A stretch of 7,643 nucleotides of DNA, taken from assembly GCA_031266295.1 (NCBI GenBank), contig JAISBH010000011.1, forward strand, positions 1-7,643, read 5' to 3'. Source of the stretch: Oscillospiraceae bacterium. GTDB lineage: Bacteria > Bacillota > Clostridia > Christensenellales > Aristaeellaceae. Positions 1 through 7,643 of this stretch are shown here, in pieces. The notes under the pieces were generated by a model that worked only from the letters and a program-made list of their open reading frames with translations, had not been told where the DNA came from and did no database searches. Positions within the stretch are counted from its first letter, which is position 1; the number at the start of each line of letters is the position of its first letter. Position numbers and translations under genes: made by a program.

Positions 1-40
1 ACGAAGAACCACGAAGAACCACGAAGAACCATGAAGAGCC
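1..40. repeat. 10-bp tandem repeat at window edge
   Basis: Three perfect copies of ACGAAGAACC are followed by a degenerate fourth, ATGAAGAGCC. The array is cut by the window edge, so its full length is unknown. The unit is not a multiple of three, so any protein reading through it would repeat every 30 bases. Frames 1 and 3 stay open to stops at 148-150 and 132-134, so the array could lie near the 3' end of an upstream gene. It could equally be a non-coding variable-number repeat. Confidence 0.8.
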
Positions 41-465
41 CCGCCAGCGAATTAACATTGTCTGGAAGCTGTGTTACCATTACTCTGGAATCAGGTATAG
101 AGTTCATACAAATCACAACGCTGTTTTTGTGTAGTCACGTTATGTTCTGACTGCCGAAATGTGATGGCTATAGTGGTAAAAAACGTATAGATTTCTTACC
201 ATGCAAAAATGCTAGCGGCCTTCTTGCCTTCTTATAACAACCGTCAACACAATGCACAAACCAGGTACCGCATTCTTCAAGAAAAACGAACAATGCGATT
301 GCTGGTTCAACTGCAGATATTGTACCACTGCCTTCCAGATGCTGTCAATAGCGAGTGAGAAGAAAATTATACTTTTATTACCTCCGTCCCAACGGGTGGG
401 ATGCTCGATTACCCAGAATATCCCTCGCTTCATAATGACAAAGGAATCACAAAGACATATGCCTG
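41..465. other. Intergenic leader of the secreted hydrolase gene
   Basis: I find no convincing gene here. The stretch is more AT-rich than the coding region after it. Short open frames exist but lack ribosome binding sites and recognisable protein. A weak promoter candidate is TATACT at 368-373, with CTGTCA at 342-347 as a poor -35 box at 20-bp spacing; I would not rely on it. A small hairpin, TCCCA/TGGGA, lies near 387-401. I saw no known riboswitch signature. The promoter of the downstream gene must lie here, or the gene is read from further upstream. Confidence 0.5.
174..201. repeat. AT-rich inverted repeat, possible operator
   Basis: TGGTAA at 174-179 is mirrored by TTACCA at 196-201. 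Inner A-rich and T-rich arms extend the pairing to about 10 bp around an 8-base centre. On the - strand the arms pair fully if one G-T pair is allowed; on the + strand there is one mismatch. No T-run follows on either side, so it is a poor terminator. It may be a protein-binding dyad upstream of the gene at 481. Confidence 0.4.
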
Positions 466-473
466 TAAGGAGG
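466..473 (+). promoter_or_regulatory. Ribosome binding site of the secreted hydrolase gene
   Basis: TAAGGAGG sits 7 bases before the ATG at 481. This is a near-perfect match to the anti-Shine-Dalgarno sequence and fixes the start of the 875-residue protein. It also argues against the overlapping open frame that starts at 252. Confidence 0.9.
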
Positions 474-480
474 ACAACCG

Positions 481-3108
481 ATGACGCGCCGTGCCTATCG
501 CTGGATTTCCCGCATCCTCGCCGCAATCTTGCTCCTGACGGTCGTTTCCCTACCTTCCAGTCGAGCGGAGGAAGCGTCCGCTCAACCGGAAAGCATCGAG
601 GGCATCGCAGAGGTCGTTGCACTTGATGAAATCCTTGGAACCGAAGAAACCGACGAAATCACCGGAACGGAAGGAACCATAGAAATCGGAGAGAGTTACG
701 AGGCGTCGCCCGAACCGTTGGAAGAAGGGGCGCCAGATTCAACAGGCGACGCCTTCACCGCAGTCCTCGAGACATCGAAGCCTGCGACGGAAGAAGCGGA
801 GCCGGCGTCCGAAGGCGAGGACGTGCAGACTGATACAGTTGTAGCGGAGCCGGTGGAAGTTGAGCCAGTCGCAGCGGAACCAACGGAAGAGGAGCCAGTC
901 GCAGCGGAACCAACGGAAGAGGAGCCTGCAGCAGCGGAATCAACGGAAGAGGAGCCAGTCGCAGCGGAATCAACGGAAGAGGGGCCGGTAGTAGCGGAAT
1001 CAACGGAAGAGGAGCCGGTAGTAGCGGAATCAACGGAAGCAGAGCCTGCAGCAGCGGAATCGGTTAACGTGGAGCCGACCAAAAGAGTCCGGGCCGCTCT
1101 TCAGATCGAGGAAGCTGGGCAGAGCGATGCAACGGAAGCGGCTATCAAAGACGATCCATCCGAACAGTCCGATAAGGCGGCAGCATCCGTAGCGCTTGAA
1201 GAAGCGGACGCATCCGATGGCGCTGACAAGGCTACAGGAGACGGCGGAACCGAGGAAACAAGTCCAGCAGACGGCGGAACCGAGGAAACGAGTCCAGCAG
1301 ACGATGGAACCGAGGAAGACGAAGCCTCCGCCGCAAAGGGCGGCACGAGCTTTTTCATCGACGACGATAACCTGGTGACGATCGGAAATAGCAGCAATGC
1401 AGCCCCGCCGAGCTATGAAAACATAGAGAAAAAGACATATGCTGTCATCCCAGGCATTGAAGCGCCGGTGCTGTCGACGGTGGTCGGGGGGACCGAGTTG
1501 ACATGGTCGGGCGATGACTATGGGTACTATGTGCTGAGGCGGTTGAGCGAAGAGATGCAGTATCAGCTCTTTGATACGATCTTCGGCAACGGCCTGTCGG
1601 AATTTTCCAAGAATTACATGCATGTGTACAACACGGTCAACTACTATTCGATCGTATCGGCGTTCCCGTATCGTGGCGTAAGCGAACCATCCAACGTGGT
1701 CGATATCCTCATGCAGTATCTGGGGACGCCGACGCTCAGCGTGGATGTAAAGGACGATGCATCAGACGCGATCGACTTCCAATGGTCAGCGGCAGTGAAT
1801 CGTTCGCAATATATTACCAACCACTTTGTAGAGTACACGCTCTATGCCGCGACGGCGGAGGATGGGGACTACCAGGAGATTCAAACAACGACCCGGCTGA
1901 ATGAACTGGGTTCGATTTCCGAACTGGGGCTCCAACCCGGCGAAACCTATTACTTCTACGTGCAAGCGTGGCAGCAGGTAGAGGATTTCGATCCGTTCTA
2001 CGCGAAAAAATCGAACGTGGTTTCGCTCACAGTGCCTGGAACCACGTCCTCGGCTCCCATCGACAAGCCGGATGTCCCCTCGACGAACCCCAACCCAGGG
2101 AACGCGTCCCCGCCGATCGACAGCCTGCCGGATCTTGAGTCGATGCTGCCGTGGCCGGTGCCGAAGGAACTGCCGCAGCTCATACCGGGCGTGACGATCC
2201 CGAAAACGCCCGCCAGCGTGTGGCAAACGAAGGACGACGCCGGACGCAGTATCCTGCGCTGGAACGCGGTCAACGATGCAGATGGCTATATCGTCTACAT
2301 CGTCGAGGCGGACGGCAGCATGACGCAATGCTTTCACGTGGAAAATGGCACGGGCGTGGTGTTGGACGCCTCGTTCAACGGGAAGACGCTGATGGTGACA
2401 TCGTTCTGGAAGCGGGATGGTCAGATGGTGACGAGCTTCGCTTCCGACAAGATCAAAATCAAGGGCGCAAAGAATCCTTCGACTGGCAGCGCTGGCATGG
2501 TAGTGTATCCTGTACCTTCTGTCGTAGAGTGGGGACAAACGATCGTCAGCACGCCCACAGTCCCAACGGTGGAAGTGGAACCCGACTGGGATAGCTTTGG
2601 AAAGTACTGGTCAGTCGTTCGAAAACCCATCGAAAGCGGTTTGAAGGCTGATGGGACGCTTCTGCAGACCCAAGAAAACGCTGTGGAGTGGGCACGGCGT
2701 TTGAAAGATACCTATGGCGAACTCGGCATCGACTATGATCATGAACCCATGACAAAACAGACACAATGTGTTGATCTCATTCAACTGTACCTCGCGCAGT
2801 TTCTGGGATTGCCGACGATCGCCGGGAACGCCAATCAATACGCGGGTGTACAGCGGGACGGGCTTTCATGGATTCCGTATGAGGATGGTTTCGTGGCAGA
2901 ACCAGGCGATATCGTCATTTGGAGTACGACGCCCTACGCGGTGGAGAACGGCCATATCGCGATCGTCACATCTGCCAATGAACAAACGTTTACTTGCATC
3001 GATCAAAACTATGGCGAAGGCGATGAAATCCGCGAAAAGTCCCCGATGGCGTATGATAGAGCAGGCTGGATCCTAGCCGGCGTCCTGCGACCCAAATTCT
3101 CCAAGTAG
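481..3108 (+). CDS. Secreted CHAP-domain wall hydrolase with acidic repeats and FnIII-like domains
   Basis: An 875-residue exported protein, probably a peptidoglycan amidase/endopeptidase acting at the cell wall. Residues 1-29 form a signal peptide: Arg-rich start, hydrophobic core ILAAILLLTVV, likely cut after SRA. Residues 30-290 are acidic, low-complexity and probably disordered, with eight decapeptide repeats at 121-200 and a second repeat set at 254-279. Fibronectin-III-like segments lie at about 318-411, 413-517 (clear LQPGETYYFYVQAW edge) and 575-660, joined by a Pro-rich linker at 520-575. The C-terminus (about 725-875) is a CHAP domain: Cys763 in TQCVDLIQLY, His825 in NGHIAIV, and Asp841/Asn843 in CIDQNYG. 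It ends RPKFSK, much like staphylococcal phage lysin CHAP domains. There is no sortase motif or C-terminal anchor. Start chosen from the strong Shine-Dalgarno at 466-473. It is followed by its own terminator and appears monocistronic. Its role in wall remodelling or in killing other cells is inference. Confidence 0.88.
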   Translation: MTRRAYRWISRILAAILLLTVVSLPSSRAEEASAQPESIEGIAEVVALDEILGTEETDEITGTEGTIEIGESYEASPEPLEEGAPDSTGDAFTAVLETSKPATEEAEPASEGEDVQTDTVVAEPVEVEPVAAEPTEEEPVAAEPTEEEPAAAESTEEEPVAAESTEEGPVVAESTEEEPVVAESTEAEPAAAESVNVEPTKRVRAALQIEEAGQSDATEAAIKDDPSEQSDKAAASVALEEADASDGADKATGDGGTEETSPADGGTEETSPADDGTEEDEASAAKGGTSFFIDDDNLVTIGNSSNAAPPSYENIEKKTYAVIPGIEAPVLSTVVGGTELTWSGDDYGYYVLRRLSEEMQYQLFDTIFGNGLSEFSKNYMHVYNTVNYYSIVSAFPYRGVSEPSNVVDILMQYLGTPTLSVDVKDDASDAIDFQWSAAVNRSQYITNHFVEYTLYAATAEDGDYQEIQTTTRLNELGSISELGLQPGETYYFYVQAWQQVEDFDPFYAKKSNVVSLTVPGTTSSAPIDKPDVPSTNPNPGNASPPIDSLPDLESMLPWPVPKELPQLIPGVTIPKTPASVWQTKDDAGRSILRWNAVNDADGYIVYIVEADGSMTQCFHVENGTGVVLDASFNGKTLMVTSFWKRDGQMVTSFASDKIKIKGAKNPSTGSAGMVVYPVPSVVEWGQTIVSTPTVPTVEVEPDWDSFGKYWSVVRKPIESGLKADGTLLQTQENAVEWARRLKDTYGELGIDYDHEPMTKQTQCVDLIQLYLAQFLGLPTIAGNANQYAGVQRDGLSWIPYEDGFVAEPGDIVIWSTTPYAVENGHIAIVTSANEQTFTCIDQNYGEGDEIREKSPMAYDRAGWILAGVLRPKFSK
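841..1080 (+). repeat. Eight in-frame 30-bp repeats (acidic decapeptide)
   Basis: Eight contiguous 30-base units in phase with the codons encode variants of (V/A)AE(P/S)TEEEPV, residues 121-200. Units 2-4 differ at only a few bases. Units 1 and 8 are more diverged, as expected at the edges of an array that grows and shrinks by recombination or slippage. Length changes keep the frame. The encoded stretch is Glu/Pro-rich and likely works as an extended spacer. Confidence 0.92.
1240..1317 (+). repeat. Second in-frame 30-bp repeat (DGGTEETSPA)
   Basis: Two 30-base copies, 1240-1269 and 1270-1299, differ at a single base. They are followed by a partial third copy covering about 18 bases. They encode DGGTEETSPA twice, then DDGTEE. 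The period equals that of the array at 841-1080 but the sequence differs, so the same gene has expanded two separate decapeptide repeats. Confidence 0.88.
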
Positions 3109-3189
3109 CCGCGCCGCACGCATCGAACCACCTCACTCGGGGAGTTTCCGTCCACAGCAGGAATGCGTGATCCCGCGTCGAATACTGCA

Positions 3190-3229
3190 GAACAGGGAGG
3201 GCGTTCGTCCTCCCTGTTCTTGTTGTTTG
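3190..3229 (+). terminator. Intrinsic terminator of the secreted hydrolase gene
   Basis: GAACAGGGAGG at 3190-3200 pairs perfectly with CCTCCCTGTTC at 3209-3219. A G-T and a C-G pair can extend the stem into the loop. A T-rich tail, TTGTTGTTT, follows on the + strand. It lies about 80 bases after the stop codon. On the - strand the hairpin has no T-run, so its value to the convergent ATPase transcript is doubtful. Confidence 0.88.
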
Positions 3230-3313
3230 AAAGCGCACGGGGGATGAAGAAGACGATCGGGGACGTGGTGAGGGTGATGGGATAACGATGATAAACGGTA
3301 AAGGTGATGAGGA

Positions 3314-5929
<2,616 letters not shown>

Positions 5930-5937
5930 AGTCGCCG

Positions 5938-5961
5938 CCTTTCCGCCCGTATCGTACGGGC
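5938..5961 (-). promoter_or_regulatory. ATPase ribosome binding site with adjoining 7-bp hairpin
   Basis: On the - strand GGAAAGG (5944-5938) precedes the ATG at 5929 by 8 bases and sets the start. Directly upstream is a perfect hairpin, GCCCGTA-CGA-TACGGGC (5961-5945). It ends one base before the Shine-Dalgarno without hiding it, so it may protect the site or hold it open. No role is demonstrated. Confidence 0.7.
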
Positions 5962-5993
5962 AAGCCAACCGCGCTCTGCTTTGGTGCATATAC

Positions 5994-6030
5994 AAAAAGA
6001 CCAAAACAGAGACATTCTCTGCTTTTGGTC
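5994..6030 (-). terminator. Riboswitch-controlled intrinsic terminator
   Basis: On the - strand GACCAAAAGCAGAGA (6030-6016) pairs with TCTCTGTTTTGGTC (6012-5999) around an ATG loop, with one unpaired base in the 5' arm. Five Ts (5998-5994) follow. The first half of the 5' arm (6028-6021) is also the 3' strand of riboswitch helix P1, so aptamer and terminator exclude each other. Metal binding should stabilise P1 and allow read-through into the ATPase gene. Confidence 0.9.
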
Positions 6031-6135
6031 TTGCTTCCCTATGTCGTCAAGGGCGAGCCTTGACACGGGTCCGGCGACCAGGAACGGATTCGCTCCGGTT
6101 GTTGACCGCCGAATATTAAGCTACTCCCCAAGAGC
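6021..6135 (-). promoter_or_regulatory. yybP-ykoY manganese riboswitch aptamer
   Basis: Read on the - strand, this leader carries the conserved elements of the yybP-ykoY family: GGGGAGTAGC after the 5' strand of P1, GGTCAACA at the start of the long arm, GACGACATA in the second metal-binding loop, and AAGCAAGACC at the 3' side. Helix P1 pairs GCTCTTGG (6135-6128) with CCAAAAGC (6028-6021), seven of eight pairs. An inner hairpin, GTCAAGG/CCTTGAC, is well formed. The family senses Mn2+ (known), and here it lies between a promoter and a terminator in front of a P-type ATPase. Predicted behaviour: high Mn2+ folds the aptamer, frees transcription from the terminator and turns on the exporter. Confidence 0.92.
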
Positions 6136-6175
6136 TGACGCACCGCCAGCATAGGTTGCTGAGCGGAACAATATT

Positions 6176-6204
6176 ATTATATGGGGAGCGGTATCGTTAG
6201 TCAA
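6176..6204 (-). promoter_or_regulatory. Promoter of the riboswitch-ATPase transcript
   Basis: On the - strand TTGACT (6204-6199) and TATAAT (6181-6176) are separated by exactly 17 bases, a near-consensus sigma-A promoter. The expected transcript start is near 6169. That gives a leader of about 240 bases holding the aptamer and terminator before the ATG at 5929. Confidence 0.88.
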
Positions 6205-6345
6205 GCATAATTTGCGTGCGGCGTCAACGCCAAAGTTGGAGCTGATGCGTTAGCTGGAATCGGGATCAGTCACGTAAAATCGATGCTTAAGAAACATACG
6301 GCGGCGGGGTTTCGATGCAATTAGTCATAGCTAACTTATCCAACG

Positions 6346-6383
6346 AAACCAGTCTCCTAAGAGGCTGGCTTTTACTATTTTGG
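6346..6383 (-). terminator. Terminator after the Rpn-family gene, possibly bidirectional
   Basis: CCAGTCTC (6349-6356), loop CTAA, and GAGGCTGG (6361-6368) form an 8-bp hairpin. On the + strand all positions pair if one T-G is allowed, and T-rich sequence follows. On the - strand there is one mismatch and the tail reads TTTCGTT. It lies about 20 bases past the stop of the Rpn-family gene, whose transcript it most likely ends. It would also insulate the ATPase promoter from read-through. Confidence 0.65.
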
Positions 6384-6387
6384 GGCT

Positions 6388-7266
6388 TCAGCGCACCCAG
6401 GATTCGATAACCGAGACAGGTTGGTTATAATCCGATGCGATGTCCGCTAGTGGAATGCCGCGTTTCGCCATGGCTTTAGCGCCCATTATCAAGCCTTTCT
6501 GTTCGCCTATCAGGATCCCTTCTTCATACCCATCTTCCTTCGCGCTATAAATACTGGAAAGCCAATCTTTCTTAGCTTTTTCGGCCAGGTACGCTTCGCG
6601 CCTAAACTGCGGATCGGAAGACAATTCCTTTATAGCGTTTGCAGCTCCAGCGACTTTAGGGAAATCTGTGGCTAACATATTGAGTCTCGCCTCCTCTTCA
6701 GCGTCAAATAAACTACTCCAAATCCATTCCGGAGTCCCATCGTATTCCAGTGGCAGTTTATTAAGTTCAATCACTTTCTCCATTGATTTTGTAGTCATAG
6801 TGATCCCATGCTTAATATCATAGGTAACAAACTCATGAAGATAATCGTTATCTTCCGAAATCGCTGTCTCTGTAGTGAAGAATATAGACATTACCTTCTT
6901 TAATGCCTTATAGATCTCACCGCTCTTTAGTTGTCCACCGAACGCCTTGCAATGATAGTAGTGGAATCGTTCGAGGGTCTCTTTAGTCACAAAGAACTGC
7001 ATCTCAATATGCAGAATCTCTCTTGACATAGTTATAAACACATCGACTATTGGATGCTTCTCTTCCAATTCATCGGATGGTAAGCGCGGGTCGGATATAT
7101 TAACATCCTCTGATCTTAGATTTGGCTGTGAAAGCATATCACGTAAAAAAGGCAAAACCACAGTATCCTTATACTTTGGATTCGTGAACAAAGTAAGAAA
7201 CACATTATTAAACTTAGCAGGAAGTATCTTCCTGTTATCGTCCAAGGCGTATACTCCACCCATCAT
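6388..7266 (-). CDS. Rpn family PD-(D/E)XK nuclease / putative transposase
   Basis: A 292-residue protein of the Rpn/PDDEXK_2 group. Members are DNA endonucleases that promote recombination; several are linked to mobile DNA or phage defence (established for the family, not shown here). The N-terminal part (about 15-45) has the hydrophobic FNNVFLTLF...FLRDML pattern typical of the fold, with Asn where many members have Asp. The catalytic core is visible as Asp75 in PIVDVF and Glu88-x-Gln90 in LHIEMQ. A helical region runs from 90 to 230. The C-terminal segment (about 243-292) has the Gly-rich, Lys/Glu-rich YEEGILIGEQKGLIMGAKAM pattern and ends in a short helix-turn-helix-like segment. Length is normal and the frame is intact. 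The ATG at 7266 is preceded by GGAGG with 6-base spacing; a second ATG follows immediately. The gene is clearly more AT-rich than the ATPase and wall-hydrolase genes, which hints at horizontal transfer. Confidence 0.87.
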   Translation of the reverse strand: MMGGVYALDDNRKILPAKFNNVFLTLFTNPKYKDTVVLPFLRDMLSQPNLRSEDVNISDPRLPSDELEEKHPIVDVFITMSREILHIEMQFFVTKETLERFHYYHCKAFGGQLKSGEIYKALKKVMSIFFTTETAISEDNDYLHEFVTYDIKHGITMTTKSMEKVIELNKLPLEYDGTPEWIWSSLFDAEEEARLNMLATDFPKVAGAANAIKELSSDPQFRREAYLAEKAKKDWLSSIYSAKEDGYEEGILIGEQKGLIMGAKAMAKRGIPLADIASDYNQPVSVIESWVR

Positions 7267-7295
7267 ATCCTACCTCCAACCCATCCACCAAACTT

Positions 7296-7324
7296 ATCAT
7301 AACACAATCACCCACGAAAATCAA
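7296..7324 (-). promoter_or_regulatory. Promoter of the Rpn-family gene
   Basis: On the - strand TTGATT (7324-7319) and TATGAT (7301-7296) are separated by 17 bases. The predicted transcript start is near 7289, followed by GGAGG and the ATG at 7266, leaving a short leader with no room for a regulatory RNA. Confidence 0.75.
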
Positions 7325-7363
7325 TTCCGAAGTTGGGGTTCACACGGCCGATTCATATGATGG

Positions 7364-7561
7364 TTATGAGAACCTAAAATCGCCCAATGAAAGGTTCCGC
7401 TGAATCGGATTGCGCAGCGCGTCCGGATGGAAATATACAGCGTCGCCTTCCATAGAAATGCGAATGTTTTCACGAATTCGTTCACTTTTTTTGGGAATAC
7501 GGTATAGAGCGCTTTCAGAATCCGCATCATATAAAGAAAATGGAAGCGAGGATCTGAGCAT
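7364..7561 (-). pseudogene. Possible gene fragment (hypothetical), antisense to the TraX promoter region
   Basis: From an ATG at 7561 this frame encodes 65 residues and ends with TAA. The composition looks protein-like and soluble, for example the segments SLYDADSESALYRIPKK and MEGDAVYFHPDALRNP, and codon use is plausible. I do not recognise a family. No convincing ribosome binding site precedes the ATG, which shares bases with the ATG of the + strand gene at 7560. Two divergent genes with interlocked start codons are unlikely. I read it as the 3' remnant of a gene that lost its beginning, though chance openness cannot be excluded. Confidence 0.28.
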
Positions 7562-7643
7562 GACGGACAGCCTAAAGCTTAACGCGACGCGGATAAAAAT
7601 GATCGCGATCATCCTGATGGTGATCGATCATATTCATCAAATG
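7560..7643 (+). CDS. TraX family membrane protein, 5' part only
   Basis: The first 28 codons of a gene that leaves the window. The protein begins MTDSLKLNATRIKMIAIILM and continues VIDHIHQM. The pattern of a short polar start, Lys, a hydrophobic helix and then Met-x-x-Asp-His-Ile is typical of the first membrane segment of TraX-like proteins. These are multi-pass membrane acyltransferases, named for F-pilin N-acetylation, and widespread in Firmicutes with mostly unknown substrates. GCGAGG at 7546-7551 is an acceptable ribosome binding site 8 bases before the ATG. TATAAA at 7530-7535 could be a -10 box but lacks a good -35. A membrane acyltransferase of the related acyltransferase-3 type is the main alternative, since only the first helix is visible. 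Confidence 0.62.
   Translation, partial: MTDSLKLNATRIKMIAIILMVIDHIHQM

Noticed and set aside
1..40. Tandem repeats at the window start as a CRISPR array
   Set aside because: Copies are directly adjacent with no spacers and are only 10 bases long.
41..465. Cyclic-di-AMP (ydaO) or cyclic-di-GMP riboswitch upstream of the wall hydrolase
   Set aside because: These classes often control wall hydrolases, so I looked for their conserved cores. Only a short GCCGAA match was present and the rest of neither motif could be found.
252..626. Open frame of 124 codons on the + strand upstream of and overlapping the hydrolase gene
   Set aside because: No Shine-Dalgarno at its start, Cys-rich non-protein-like content, and it overlaps the well-supported gene at 481 in another frame.
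696..1082. Ser/Gly/Thr-rich open frame on the - strand, 128 codons, and a second one at 755-1033
   Set aside because: Both are antisense shadows of the 30-bp repeats in the wall-hydrolase gene; a 30-base period keeps all frames open. Neither has a ribosome binding site.
5930..6004. Longer ATPase start at 6004 (TTG) or 5989 (ATG)
   Set aside because: These lie in or just after the riboswitch terminator, lack ribosome binding sites, and add residues unlike any P-type ATPase N-terminus. The ATG at 5929 has a good Shine-Dalgarno.
6388..7266. Rpn-family gene as the transposase of a complete insertion sequence
   Set aside because: I see no terminal inverted repeats or target-site duplications flanking it, and members of this family mostly occur as standalone genes.

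Overview
The window looks like chromosome from a Gram-positive bacterium, most likely Bacillota of the class Clostridia (inference). The grounds are strong AGGAGG-type ribosome binding sites, sigma-A-type promoters, intrinsic terminators, a secreted wall hydrolase with no outer-membrane features, a yybP-ykoY-type leader on a P-type ATPase, and Rpn-type and TraX-type genes of the kind common in gut Clostridia. Species cannot be named from the sequence.

Layout. Positions 1-480 are non-coding as far as I can tell: a 10-bp tandem repeat at the very edge, an AT-rich inverted repeat, and a strong ribosome binding site. Positions 481-3108 (+) encode an 875-residue secreted protein: signal peptide, long acidic repeat region, three fibronectin-III-like segments, and a C-terminal CHAP peptidoglycan-hydrolase domain resembling those of phage endolysins. 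A strong terminator follows at 3190-3229. Converging on it is an 871-residue P2-type cation-transporting ATPase (5929-3314, - strand).

The most informative part is the ATPase leader (about 6204-5930, - strand). It contains a near-consensus promoter, a recognisable yybP-ykoY manganese riboswitch aptamer, and an intrinsic terminator whose 5' arm overlaps the 3' strand of aptamer helix P1. This is the layout of a Mn2+-activated transcriptional ON switch. It argues that the pump, which homology alone would label a calcium ATPase, is a manganese (or Mn/Ca) exporter.

Beyond it lies a visibly more AT-rich block with an Rpn-family PD-(D/E)XK nuclease/putative transposase gene (7266-6388, - strand), its own promoter and a terminator. 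A possible gene fragment follows (7561-7364, - strand). The window ends with the first 28 codons of a + strand TraX-family membrane protein starting at 7560.

The genes do not form one pathway. The wall hydrolase and the metal pump are independent, convergent units. The Rpn region reads as an accessory insertion or hotspot with gene debris beside it. No CRISPR array, tRNA, rRNA or complete insertion sequence was found.
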